Below, in pieces: positions 1 to 8,486 of a stretch of 33,218 nt of DNA. Under the pieces are notes generated by a model. That model was not told where the DNA came from, ran no database searches, and saw only the letters and a program-made list of their open reading frames with translations. The stretch's first letter is position 1, and every line of letters starts with the position of its first letter. The position numbers were made by a program, and so were the translations under genes. The stretch comes from DATJGF01 sp035495315 (lineage in GTDB: Bacteria; Verrucomicrobiota; Verrucomicrobiia; Limisphaerales; UBA8199), in contig DATJGF010000045.1 in assembly GCA_035495315.1 (NCBI GenBank), forward strand, positions 1-33,218, given 5' to 3'.

Positions 1-99
1 CAAGTCGCGCCCGTAGCCTAGTAAATGAGCCAAGATCCGCAACAAGTCCACATGCCAAAGCGAACGATCATAATTTAGCTTGGTAATCTTCCTTGGCAT
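1..99 (-). CDS. possible 5' part of an unidentified gene running off the left edge
   Basis: On the minus strand an ATG at 99 opens a frame that stays open to the window edge (33 codons, beginning MPRKITKLNYDRSLWH). In the same frame there is a stop only near 168, so the frame could also start slightly earlier. The peptide is too short to assign and no domain is recognised. The opposite strand has a short open stretch over the same bases (about 3-83) that could instead be a gene end. Bases 100-182 hold nothing else that I can support. Confidence 0.15.
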   Translation of the reverse strand, partial: MPRKITKLNYDRSLWHVDLLRILAHLLGYGRDL

Positions 100-182
100 T
101 GTCGGGCTGATGGCGCTCAAGGAATGCTCGGAAAGCCGCTCCAAGTCACCTGATAAGGCTCAGGGTCCAAAGTAGAATACCG

Positions 183-1775
183 TCACTTCGCGAATCGCTT
201 AAAGAAGCTGCCTGACTTCCATACCGGCCGCTGCGTGTCATTGGCGACGCGCTCGGCGAGAGCGAGAAGGACTTGATTGAATTGGGCGGCGGCGGCGGTA
301 TCCACGGGTTGTTTGAGATCGTCGGAGGGTGCATGATATCGATTCTTCAACCAGTCTTTATGGAGCTGCTCTTCGGGAGAGCCGGGCTCGTAGCCGAAGC
401 CAAAGAACAAAGAAGGGACGCCTTGCCGGATAAAACTGTACTGGTCGGAACGAATGAAGATGTTCCGGTCGGGCTGTGGGTCCGGTTGAATTCCGACGCC
501 CAACGTCGAACAAACCTGGTGGATATCGTCACCCAGGCTGGACTCGTTGAGACCGAACACGCGGACCATTTTAAGGGCGTGAATGGGGAGGAACATGTCG
601 GCGTTGAGGTCGGCAACCAAAGCAGTCCGGGATACGGTGGGATGGTTAGCGAAATATTTCGATCCTTGTAAGCCCTTTTCCTCACCGGTGACTGCGAGGA
701 AGAGAACGGAACGCCTGGGGCGCGCCGAGCTTTTCAGCGCTTGAGCGATTTCGAGCAACGAAGCAACGCCGGAGGCGTTATCCATCGCGCCGTTGTAAAT
801 CTTATCGCCATTGATCGGCTGACCGATGCCGAGGTGATCCAGATGGGCGGAGAGGACCACATATTCCTTGCTGAGCTTCGAATCGCTGCCTGGCAGGATC
901 GCCGCGACATTCTTCGAGATTACCTTGGATTTAGTGACAGCCATCCTGGCGCGAATAGATTTTGTGAGGGGGAACCTGGGCAGCGGCTGATCGGCATCAG
1001 CCAGCTTCAGCAGCTTCGCAAAGGTATGGCCGGTGCCGGCGAGGAATTTGTCAGCTCGTTCGGGATTGATCCGTAGGGAGAACTTCATCCTCGCGGCATC
1101 GTCCAGTTTCGGATCGGCCAGAGACATCGACGGCTGCAGCCGAGCGAGTGTGGAACGAGACCAGGGAATGTCCATCGACTTCGGGTTCGAAATGTTCGCC
1201 ATACCAATTGCGCCCGCCTGATGGAAAGCATGCCAGCGTTGTCGCGTGTGTGAATAATGAGCCTTTAACGGTCCTGGAATTGTTTTTGGGCCGCCGCTGA
1301 GGTAGACAGCGATTTTGCCTTTCAGATCGAGGCCATTCAGATCGTTAATGCCCATTTCGGGAATGACGAGGCCATAGGCGACGAACACGGCGGGGGCCTC
1401 GACATGTTCCGCAATATCGGCCGGCAAACCAAAGTTTACATCGTCGCCAAGACTGAGCGGTTCGGCCTCGCTGCCGTGCACCAGCGCCAGGCTGGATTCG
1501 CCCTCCCGGATTTGACGAACACCAAATAACATCGGCTGGTAAAAGTCCTTCGTGCCGGCAGGTTTCAACCCAAGCCGCTCAAATTCGCCGGCAACATAAG
1601 CCGCAGCTCGCTCATAACCGGCGCTGCCGGTGTTGCGGCCCTCCATGTTGTCATCGGCGAGGATCTTCACACGAGACCACCAGGAATCGCCGGACAGAGG
1701 CGCATCGCCGGCTTCAGCTCGGATGAGGGTCAGCGCGGCGAAAATGGAGCAAGCAAGCAAATGGAGACGACGCAT
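183..1775 (-). CDS. M28-family zinc aminopeptidase, exported
   Basis: A 530-residue exported metallopeptidase that would remove N-terminal residues from peptides in the periplasm or outside the cell. Residues 1-22 form a signal peptide (MRRLHLLACSIFAALTLIRA). A protease-associated-type insert lies at about 115-270. The catalytic M28 domain covers about 285-510. Its di-zinc ligands are visible in order: H311 in SAHLDHLG, the bridging D332 in GAMDNASG, the catalytic pair E365-E366 in TGEEKGLQG, D393 in NADM, and H481 in the RYH motif near the end. Length is normal for secreted M28 peptidases with this insert. The start is the only one that gives a clean signal peptide; no Shine-Dalgarno is visible. 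It is the last gene of a same-strand run with two GH127 enzymes and two other peptidases, which suggests peptide trimming after glycoprotein deglycosylation. The family is certain; substrate specificity is not. Confidence 0.9.
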   Translation of the reverse strand: MRRLHLLACSIFAALTLIRAEAGDAPLSGDSWWSRVKILADDNMEGRNTGSAGYERAAAYVAGEFERLGLKPAGTKDFYQPMLFGVRQIREGESSLALVHGSEAEPLSLGDDVNFGLPADIAEHVEAPAVFVAYGLVIPEMGINDLNGLDLKGKIAVYLSGGPKTIPGPLKAHYSHTRQRWHAFHQAGAIGMANISNPKSMDIPWSRSTLARLQPSMSLADPKLDDAARMKFSLRINPERADKFLAGTGHTFAKLLKLADADQPLPRFPLTKSIRARMAVTKSKVISKNVAAILPGSDSKLSKEYVVLSAHLDHLGIGQPINGDKIYNGAMDNASGVASLLEIAQALKSSARPRRSVLFLAVTGEEKGLQGSKYFANHPTVSRTALVADLNADMFLPIHALKMVRVFGLNESSLGDDIHQVCSTLGVGIQPDPQPDRNIFIRSDQYSFIRQGVPSLFFGFGYEPGSPEEQLHKDWLKNRYHAPSDDLKQPVDTAAAAQFNQVLLALAERVANDTQRPVWKSGSFFKRFAK

Positions 1776-1901
1776 TCGTCGAAAAATAGGGAAGCCATCA
1801 AAAGATGCAAGCGGGAGGGCCTAAAAAGGTCTGAATGAATTGCCGCAAAAAGGGCAAACGCGGAGGAATCGCAACCCAAGGCATTTCGTGCGACTATTTT
1901 G

Positions 1902-1922
1902 AACCGCAGAGACTCTGCGGTT
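1902..1922. repeat. perfect 21-bp palindrome, possible REP-like element or terminator
   Basis: AACCGCAGAG, one central A, then CTCTGCGGTT: two perfectly paired 10-base arms. It lies 12 bases beyond the stop of the GH127 gene at 1934, so it could act as its terminator, although there is no T-run. The arm shares the core CCGCAGAGT/ACTCTGCGG with the larger inverted repeat at 4280-4403, suggesting one repeat family. Confidence 0.6.
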
Positions 1923-1933
1923 AATCGAACAGC

Positions 1934-4459
1934 TCACTGCGACTCCGCTGGTTTTAGAATACGTACACCGAATACGCCGCCCGCCCACGTATCCGACGCG
2001 CCCTGGATTTTCACTGTGATCTTTTCTTTGCCACGCGTGAGGTCGGCCGTCAGGGGATAGTGCTGATCGAAGTAAACGCCGGCATGACTGGCAGTCAGGC
2101 GTTCGGTGGCGAGTTTTTGTCCATCAACAAGAACATCAAAATGCCGGCCACGGTCCTCGCCCCAATAGGTGAGCACCAGGTCCTGGGGCTTGCCCGGGAG
2201 CACTTTGAGGTCCCAGGAAAACCAGCCATTCTCGCTGGCATCGCGGTACTTGTGATCGCCAAAATCGCCGGAGTTGGTCTTTTCGCCTTGCAGATGGTGA
2301 TCTCGCTCGTTTTGTTCTTCGCCGGGATTGACGTAATCGACCGTGCGCGCTTCGAGAGTTTTTCGTTGCTGGAGCTCCGTAGCGTATGCGAGCTGCTTCT
2401 CCTGCCATTGTTGAGGGCTGTAGCGGTCCCAATAGACCTCGTAGTTGTGGCCGTACATTTTGTAGAGGGGCATTAACGTGATGGTTGGGGCCGGTTCACC
2501 GCCAGGGATGCGGAATAACTGCGCCGAAGTGGTAAAGGTGTTAGCTTCGCCGCTCACAGGCCGAAGCTCGGCAAGGAAATTCTCTTGTTGGGCAACGACC
2601 GCCGGAAAGGGCCTTTTCAAATCCAGCTGCGCGCACAGCACAATGGGCCCGTTCAAAAAAGCAAAGCGATTCGGGTTATCTTTGAAAGCTTCGGTGCGCA
2701 GGTGAAAGGGCATTTCCATCTCAATGCTATCGCCGCTTTTCCAGGTACGATTCAGCTCAAGCCAGGAACCCGGTGACCTGGACACGTCCTGCTTTTGCCC
2801 GTTGAGCCGCATGGCAAAGCCGGAGATTGACCAGTAGGGATGTCGCAGCTTGAGCGCCAGCTCGACTGGTTTTTCACAGGTGAAAATCAAGCGCGTGCTC
2901 GCCTCATCCGGATATTTAGTTTCCTGGCGCAGTTTTAAACTTTTTTCGGGCCAATTCAGTTCCGACGCAACAAACAGGTTTACGTAAAGCTCCTTGTCGC
3001 TATGGAAATAAATGCTGTCACCGTACTTGGCATGATTCTCCACACCAGTACCCGTGCAACACCAGAAGGAGTCGGTGGGGCCGTTAAAATTCTTCCGCGA
3101 CCCGGTGCGTAAAGGAAGATAATAACACATCATGCCAGTGTCCGGATTTTGTGAGGCGAGAATATGGTTGTAGAGGGCGCGCTCGTAATAATCGGCGTAC
3201 TCGACCCGCGGGTCCCAACAAAACAAGTGACGAGTCAATTTAAGCATGTTGTAAGTATTGCATGTCTCGGTGGTGTTTGGGCCGAGGGCTTGGGAAAGCT
3301 TTTCCTTGGCGCTGAACATCTCCCCATCACTGTGACCGCCGATGACGTACGAGCGTTCCTTGACCACTGTGTTCCAGAAAAACTTTGCCGCCGCTTCGAG
3401 GTTCGTGTCGCCGGTCAACTCGTATTGTCGCGCGTTGCCAATGAACTTGGGAATTTGCGTATTGGCGTGGAGCCCGGTCAGTTTATCTTGCCCTTCCGCG
3501 GCTGGGTCGAGGACACGGTGATGATTAAAGCGCAGCGAGATTTTCAGGTATTTATCCTCGCCAGTGAGGCCGTACAGATTGGCGAGAGCCTCATTCATGC
3601 CGCCATGTTCATTGCCGAGCATGCGTTGCATCTGCTCGTCGGTTAAACGTGAGTTGCGTTCAATCACCCAATCGCCAAATTTCTTCGCTACTTCCAATGC
3701 CTGCTGATTGTCGCACGTTTCATACATATCGAGGAGGCCGGCAAAAATCTTGTGCAACGTGTAATAGGGCGCCCAGACGCGGTTCTGTTTCTCGACTCGA
3801 TCAATGAACGATTCGGGATAGGCGCTCAGATACCCGCTGCCGAGTTTGGCCTGGCATTCGCCCAGGCCGGCGACTACTGCATCGCCTTTGTCCTTGAACC
3901 GGCGATCTCCCGTGCTGGCATACATCAGCGCGCAAGCGGTCATATAATGACCCACAAAATGCCCTCGCAGCTCGCATTTGGGTTCCTCCCAACCGCCGAG
4001 TGGTTCAGCCGACGACGGCAGCCCAGCATTGATTCGGAAATTGTGCAGCAACCGGTCAACATCCAATGAAAGGAGATATTTTTCGTCCAGTTCCATCGCG
4101 TGCTTAAGCGGACCATCCAACAGGCGGACGTCATCGAGCGGGAATGCGTGTAGTTGCAACGGCACGACCGGTGGGACCTTGAGTTTGGGATTGGGGTCAG
4201 CCAGGGCATCGGCACGGCCCGCGTTCGGAACAACGCCGATGGCGAGCAGCAAAATGCACGCAGGCGCGACCCCAAGGTAGCGCAGAGTTTCACTCTGCTG
4301 TACCGCCGGCTTCCAGTCGGCCTGGGTTCGAAGGAGAAAGCAGCGCGCATTTTTCAACTTTCTGCAGAGTGAAACTCTGCGGTACAGCAGAGTGAAACTG
4401 CGCGCCACTTTGGAGAAGCCGACTGTCGGCAAGCGATCGAACTTTGAGTTAGTGTTCAT
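1934..4459 (-). CDS. GH127-family (DUF1680) beta-L-arabinofuranosidase-like enzyme, first copy
   Basis: An 841-residue glycoside hydrolase of the family that includes HypBA1, which releases beta-L-arabinofuranose from arabino-oligosaccharides linked to hydroxyproline. The family's Zn-thiolate active site is visible: an ETCNTYNML motif (Glu and Cys ligands) and, further on, SFWCCTGTGVENHAKYGD, whose Cys pair holds the nucleophile. The (alpha/alpha)6 barrel is followed by beta-sandwich domains; the last ~110 residues resemble the accessory C-terminal domain common in these proteins. I choose the ATG at 4459, which overlaps the upstream peptidase stop by 11 bases; the frame is open further upstream to 4705, but that lies inside the peptidase gene. 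A hydrophobic export segment (VAPACILLLAIGVV) begins only at residue 64. The stretch before it is encoded by a hairpin repeat (4280-4403), giving a strange basic leader. Family certain; exact linkage specificity unproven. Confidence 0.88.
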   Translation of the reverse strand: MNTNSKFDRLPTVGFSKVARSFTLLYRRVSLCRKLKNARCFLLRTQADWKPAVQQSETLRYLGVAPACILLLAIGVVPNAGRADALADPNPKLKVPPVVPLQLHAFPLDDVRLLDGPLKHAMELDEKYLLSLDVDRLLHNFRINAGLPSSAEPLGGWEEPKCELRGHFVGHYMTACALMYASTGDRRFKDKGDAVVAGLGECQAKLGSGYLSAYPESFIDRVEKQNRVWAPYYTLHKIFAGLLDMYETCDNQQALEVAKKFGDWVIERNSRLTDEQMQRMLGNEHGGMNEALANLYGLTGEDKYLKISLRFNHHRVLDPAAEGQDKLTGLHANTQIPKFIGNARQYELTGDTNLEAAAKFFWNTVVKERSYVIGGHSDGEMFSAKEKLSQALGPNTTETCNTYNMLKLTRHLFCWDPRVEYADYYERALYNHILASQNPDTGMMCYYLPLRTGSRKNFNGPTDSFWCCTGTGVENHAKYGDSIYFHSDKELYVNLFVASELNWPEKSLKLRQETKYPDEASTRLIFTCEKPVELALKLRHPYWSISGFAMRLNGQKQDVSRSPGSWLELNRTWKSGDSIEMEMPFHLRTEAFKDNPNRFAFLNGPIVLCAQLDLKRPFPAVVAQQENFLAELRPVSGEANTFTTSAQLFRIPGGEPAPTITLMPLYKMYGHNYEVYWDRYSPQQWQEKQLAYATELQQRKTLEARTVDYVNPGEEQNERDHHLQGEKTNSGDFGDHKYRDASENGWFSWDLKVLPGKPQDLVLTYWGEDRGRHFDVLVDGQKLATERLTASHAGVYFDQHYPLTADLTRGKEKITVKIQGASDTWAGGVFGVRILKPAESQ
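4280..4403. repeat. REP-like inverted repeat cassette inside the start of the GH127 gene
   Basis: Bases 4280-4306 (core GCAGAGTTTCACTCTGCTGT) reappear inverted at about 4379-4403, identical except for two missing bases. A further partial copy of the same orientation sits next to it at 4362-4385 (CTGCAGAGTGAAACTCTGCG). About 70 bases separate the arms, so the transcript could fold into a long hairpin. Each unit also contains its own small palindrome, GCAGAGT...ACTCTGC. The cassette is read in frame as residues 19-60 of the GH127 protein. The core is shared with the palindrome at 1902-1922. Confidence 0.8.
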
Positions 4460-6863
4460 TCTGTCCGTTGGTGATTGAGTTTGTGATTTGAGTTTCGCCC
4501 GGCTCGGCATTGCGGTTGGGCGGTTCACGGCCCTGCAAATGACGCATGAAGAAATCCTGCAACCGTCTTTGAGCGTAGGCGCCACCCGCGCCATGCCCGC
4601 CATTAGGCACCACCAGGAAGTCGAAATCCTTGTTCGCTCGGATGAGCGCATCGACGAAACGATAGGTGCTTTCGGGCGGGACATTATCGTCCAGTTCCCC
4701 CACAACGAGCATCAGATGGCCCTGAAGCCGGCAAGCATTCTCGATGTTGGAGCACTCAGCATATTGCGGTCCGACGGGGTAACCCATCCATTGCTCATTC
4801 CATGAGGCTTTGTCCATTCGATTGTCGTGACACCCGCTATTGGCGACGGCAGCTTTGTAGAATTCAGGGTGAAATAACAATGCGCCAGCCGCGTTTTGGG
4901 CGCCGGCGGAGGTGCCATAAATGCCGACGCGGGTGATATCGTACCAGGGATACCTGGCCGCGACGGCTTTGTGCCATAAAATCCGATCCGGGAAACCGGC
5001 GTCTTTGAGATTGTGCCAGCAAACGTCGTGAAAGGTTTTCGAGCGATTGGCTGTCCCCATTCCATCGATTTGCACTACCACAAATCCAAGGTCCGTGAGG
5101 GAGGAAAACCGGCGAGCGCCGCTGAAACTTTTCGGCACGAATGAGCCTTGCGGTCCGGCATAGATTTGCTCGAGGACCGGGTATTTTTTATTCGGATCGA
5201 GGTCGCGCGGTCGACAGATAATTCCCCAGATATCGGTTTGGCCGTCGCGGCCTTTGGCGACAAAAACCTCGGGCGGTTCCCAACCGTTGGCCTTCAATTC
5301 GGAAATATCGGCCTGCTCGAACTGGCACACCTTCCCGCAATCAGCGGCGCGGCGTAATTCGTGGACAGGGGCCGAATCGACGCGGCTATAGGTATCGATG
5401 AAATAATTTCGGTCTGGAGAGTATTGGAGCTGGTGAGTGCCGTTGGCCTCGGTCAGAGCGACCAATCCAGTGCCATCGAAATTGACGCGATAATAATGAA
5501 CGAAATAGGGATCCTGGTCGATATTCTTGCCGCCGGCGTGAAACCAGATTTGGCGATGGTCTTCGTCAATCGAATCAATGCCACGCACGACATACTCACC
5601 TTTGGTGATTTGGTTCTTAACCGCTCCGGCCGCGGTATCTATCAGATAAAGGTGGCGCCAGCCGTCTCGTTCGGAGGCGTAGATCATCTCGTCGGTTTTC
5701 TCGAGCCAATTGACATATTTGAGGTCCAAGTTCTCGGTATGAGCCGTCCAGATGAAGGTTTCGGTTTTCTCGTCAATGATGTTGCGCGTCGCGCCGGTGT
5801 GGACATCAATTTCAATCACCCGCAGTCGTTGATGGCCACGGTCCACCTGTTCGTAAGCGAAATGGCGTTGGTCGCGGCTCCAATGCAGGCGCGGCGCCTC
5901 CCATTCGTGCTCAAACGGTTCTACGGCAGGCTTAATCTGGCGAAGCACCGCCAGATCGAAGACGCTGACTTCATATTTCGTGAACTTGTCACCGGGCAAC
6001 GCGTAGGACCGTTGTTTCAAAATCGCGCGGCCCCCGCCGGGAGGCGAGGACTGGATCAAGTAGACCTCTTTGCGTTCGCCCGGTTCGATCCGCCACGCCA
6101 CAAGGTCTTTCGAATCCGGTGACCATTCCAGGCGAGCGTAGGCGTTTTCCTTTTTGCCATCCTGAGTCAACTGGTACTCCCTGCCTTCACGGGAACGCAC
6201 ATAAACGTTGTCATTCTTGGTGTACGCGACCCATTGAGCGTCTGGCGAAGGCTCTTCTGCTGCAGAGGCGGTTCGGCTCCGTCGACGACCCGCTTCCCGA
6301 GGTTGTGATTTTTCGGTGGCGACTTCGGTCGCGTTTGTCGGAGCTACCGCGGCCTTTTCGGAAGCTGAATTGGTTCCCAGGGGAGTGCATTGGTGCGTCG
6401 CAGAATGCCAACCCCAGGTTTTTCCTGCGGCTTCGAAGCGGATTGCCTGGCCGCCTTCAACAAAAGTGATTTCCGAGAATGGGAGGCGTTCGAGTTGATA
6501 AGTTTCGCCCGCTGCCGCGGAGAGCGCCGCGGCAAGTTGCTGATGATCGAAAGCCGGTTGTCGCGTTCCATTCTCGGCATCGATGACGATAAATTCCTTC
6601 CTGTCCTCGCGAAGATCATTCCGATACCAGAATCGGGTATTATTATGAAACCAATGAGGCGTGATTCGGGTTTTGTAGACACCGCGAACGGGAGCGCCTG
6701 CCCCGCGACGCTGAGGAGACCGAGCCTCATCCCCCGCTGGTGGCTCCCAAACCGAATCGTCAGATGGCGGAGGCACCAACGACGAATCAGGAGCTGCGGT
6801 TATCGACAGGCAAACGAAACCGAAAACAATCGCGAGTCGTACCAGTTTCGCGTGAGTCCGCAT
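4449..6863 (-). CDS. S9-family serine peptidase (DPP-IV / prolyl oligopeptidase type), exported
   Basis: An 804-residue exported serine peptidase. Residues 1-24 are a signal peptide. Residues ~60-530 form the DPP-IV-type beta-propeller that gates access for short peptides. The C-terminal alpha/beta-hydrolase domain (~535-780) carries the triad: S652 in GIYGTSAGAQ, D725 in GELDDNVPP, and H757 in PNGGHGAGG. Members of this family cleave after proline or alanine, usually removing X-Pro dipeptides, which would suit a proline- or hydroxyproline-rich substrate. The propeller has an unusually Ala/Glu/Arg-rich linker (about 165-205). The stop overlaps the start of the GH127 gene by 11 bases, implying co-expression. 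The upstream metallopeptidase-cyclophilin gene ends 53 bases before. No Shine-Dalgarno is visible. Family certain; the precise S9 subfamily and cleavage preference are inferred. Confidence 0.92.
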   Translation of the reverse strand: MRTHAKLVRLAIVFGFVCLSITAAPDSSLVPPPSDDSVWEPPAGDEARSPQRRGAGAPVRGVYKTRITPHWFHNNTRFWYRNDLREDRKEFIVIDAENGTRQPAFDHQQLAAALSAAAGETYQLERLPFSEITFVEGGQAIRFEAAGKTWGWHSATHQCTPLGTNSASEKAAVAPTNATEVATEKSQPREAGRRRSRTASAAEEPSPDAQWVAYTKNDNVYVRSREGREYQLTQDGKKENAYARLEWSPDSKDLVAWRIEPGERKEVYLIQSSPPGGGRAILKQRSYALPGDKFTKYEVSVFDLAVLRQIKPAVEPFEHEWEAPRLHWSRDQRHFAYEQVDRGHQRLRVIEIDVHTGATRNIIDEKTETFIWTAHTENLDLKYVNWLEKTDEMIYASERDGWRHLYLIDTAAGAVKNQITKGEYVVRGIDSIDEDHRQIWFHAGGKNIDQDPYFVHYYRVNFDGTGLVALTEANGTHQLQYSPDRNYFIDTYSRVDSAPVHELRRAADCGKVCQFEQADISELKANGWEPPEVFVAKGRDGQTDIWGIICRPRDLDPNKKYPVLEQIYAGPQGSFVPKSFSGARRFSSLTDLGFVVVQIDGMGTANRSKTFHDVCWHNLKDAGFPDRILWHKAVAARYPWYDITRVGIYGTSAGAQNAAGALLFHPEFYKAAVANSGCHDNRMDKASWNEQWMGYPVGPQYAECSNIENACRLQGHLMLVVGELDDNVPPESTYRFVDALIRANKDFDFLVVPNGGHGAGGAYAQRRLQDFFMRHLQGREPPNRNAEPGETQITNSITNGQNEH

Positions 6864-6916
6864 TGCGTGTTTATATTGTTTTGGCGGTTATACGACGCCA
6901 GTTCCAAAGGACAGTC

Positions 6917-8374
6917 TCAATTCAGGCGGATGGCGCGTTGAATTCGCACCGGTGGGTTTAGTTGCTGTCCTGATGCCGGGCGCGCATGAATCTGCCGCAC
7001 CAGATCCATGCCGCTGACCACTTTGCCGAAAGCGGCGAAGCCCTGGCCATCGGGGTTGCGTTTGCCTCCGAAGTCCAGTTCAGGTTGGTCACCGATGCAA
7101 ATGAAAAAGCTGTCCTGCGCCGTATCAGGCCCATCACGAGCCATGCTCACTGTGCCATCCAGATGATGCAAGCCTGTATCGCGTGTGCGTTCGAGGGGAA
7201 TGGGCGGGTAAAACTGATTCGTTCGGCCCGGGCTGGCCTCGGCCTGAAGCACCTGAATTTTTACTTTGTCATTTGGCTGATTGGAAAGGGTGACCGTGCG
7301 AAAGAACCAGCCATCGTTGTACAACCGCTGATGAGCATAACACAGAAAGTTACTGACGGTGATCGGCGCCGCTTTCGTATCCAGCTCCAACTCAATATTG
7401 CCCAACTCGGTCTCCAGCCGCACGCGTGGGACATCCGGAATCGGCTGTTCGCGCCATCGGAACTGCGGGGCATGGGCGGGGTCGAACCCGGCCAGATGCG
7501 CACGCTCGGCGGGCAAACGTTCCATCGGTTTTTGGTAACGCCAGGGGACTTCCCCGAACACCTCAGCGCAGAGCTTTGCAAGGTCTGGATCGTATTCCTT
7601 AAGCATCGCGCGGGTATGGACCTGATTATGGAGCGCATCATTGAACCGATTATTATCGAACCAATCCTGTACAGACTCAGCCCAGTATTCACCTGGATTA
7701 GTTCCGGCATAGGTGCCTTTCCAGAGCCCCTGGTTGGTCGCACTTGAGTACGCCGCTCGCAACCGGTTGTCGAAGGTCGGATCCAGGGCCTTCATTGCGA
7801 TTCCGTGAATCACATGCCCGAATTCGTGGATGAAAATATTTTCTGTCGCGTAAGGGTCACCGGGATAACAGAGGAGATTTTCTTCGGCGCCGCTGCAAGT
7901 GCGCCCGCCGAGGCCGCGCGCACGGCTGTCCCAATAAACCGGTGGTTGCATCTGACGTTGCTCGGGCAAATCGGTCGTGTATTCGTTGTACGCCATGACG
8001 GCGAGCTTCACGCGATTGGTGGCCAAAACCCGGATGATTTCAGGCCGAAGCGCCAGCATGTGTCGCACGATATAAGCCGCTTCGCGCAAGGCGAAATCTG
8101 AGGCATTGGTGGAGCTCAGAACGGGCAGTTGATCAACCGGCAGATATTTCTGGTAAAAGGAATCAAGCTTTAACTGATCACGCAATTCCTGTGGCACAGG
8201 ACGCACAGACTCATTTTGGGCGTTCAGGCTCGGACATATCACCCAAAAGAACAGACAGCCCACGGACAGCCACCAACTGCGCTTTGTGGATGCAGCTCGC
8301 CGCACTTCGGTTCCATCAGGTGCCGCGACCACGATAGGAGGCGGTATCTCGCGCGGTTTTGCTGGTTTTTTCAT
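6917..8374 (-). CDS. zinc metallopeptidase (HEFGH) fused to a cyclophilin prolyl isomerase
   Basis: A 485-residue two-domain protein. A positively charged N-terminus and a hydrophobic stretch at about 34-50 suggest export (uncleaved anchor or late cleavage). Residues ~65-300 contain the zinc motif HEFGHVIH at 183-190 and a downstream GEYWAES (228-234), which supplies a probable Tyr and Glu ligand, as in the anthrax-lethal-factor-like (ATLF) gluzincins that include Pro-Pro endopeptidases; this placement is from memory of motifs. Residues ~316-484 are a cyclophilin-type peptidyl-prolyl isomerase: WFFRT with the catalytic Arg at 359, DGTVSMAR, and FFICIGD. Such a fusion could isomerise prolyl bonds in the same substrate that the peptidase cuts. 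It sits between a GH127 gene and an S9 peptidase gene on the same strand. The isomerase call is certain, the metallopeptidase call strong, the subfamily tentative. Confidence 0.85.
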   Translation of the reverse strand: MKKPAKPREIPPPIVVAAPDGTEVRRAASTKRSWWLSVGCLFFWVICPSLNAQNESVRPVPQELRDQLKLDSFYQKYLPVDQLPVLSSTNASDFALREAAYIVRHMLALRPEIIRVLATNRVKLAVMAYNEYTTDLPEQRQMQPPVYWDSRARGLGGRTCSGAEENLLCYPGDPYATENIFIHEFGHVIHGIAMKALDPTFDNRLRAAYSSATNQGLWKGTYAGTNPGEYWAESVQDWFDNNRFNDALHNQVHTRAMLKEYDPDLAKLCAEVFGEVPWRYQKPMERLPAERAHLAGFDPAHAPQFRWREQPIPDVPRVRLETELGNIELELDTKAAPITVSNFLCYAHQRLYNDGWFFRTVTLSNQPNDKVKIQVLQAEASPGRTNQFYPPIPLERTRDTGLHHLDGTVSMARDGPDTAQDSFFICIGDQPELDFGGKRNPDGQGFAAFGKVVSGMDLVRQIHARPASGQQLNPPVRIQRAIRLN

Positions 8375-8424
8375 TTCAGCAAGCTGAATAGCACAAACGC
8401 TGGAGAATGTTAGAGCTTGTTCCG

Positions 8425-8464
8425 CCGGGCAAGATGCCCGGCTCTACGACAGGCGAGACGCCTG
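8425..8464. repeat. tandem pair of GC-rich hairpins between two genes
   Basis: CCGGGC-aagat-GCCCGG at 8425-8441 is followed at once by CAGGCG-aga-CGCCTG at 8450-8464. The two have matching purine-rich loops (AAGAT, AGA) and are separated by a CTCTACGA spacer; CCGCTAC follows the second. They lie in the 112-base gap between the GH127 stop (8487) and the metallopeptidase start (8374). They may be a dispersed repeat of the genome, a transcript-stabilising or processing element, or a weak terminator; there is no T-run. Confidence 0.6.
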
Positions 8465-8486
8465 CCGCTACAAGCGAGGGGTAAAC

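Noticed and set aside
4280..4403. CRISPR-like or insertion-sequence remnant
   Set aside because: There are only two inverted copies plus a partial one, with no spacers, transposase or target-site duplication.
4460..4705. N-terminal extension of the first GH127 gene
   Set aside because: This part is an out-of-frame shadow of the S9 peptidase C-terminus and gives no signal peptide.
5361..6122. 253-codon plus-strand frame
   Set aside because: Antisense to the S9 propeller domain, without motifs.
6986..7747. 253-codon plus-strand frame
   Set aside because: Antisense to the metallopeptidase-cyclophilin gene, without motifs.
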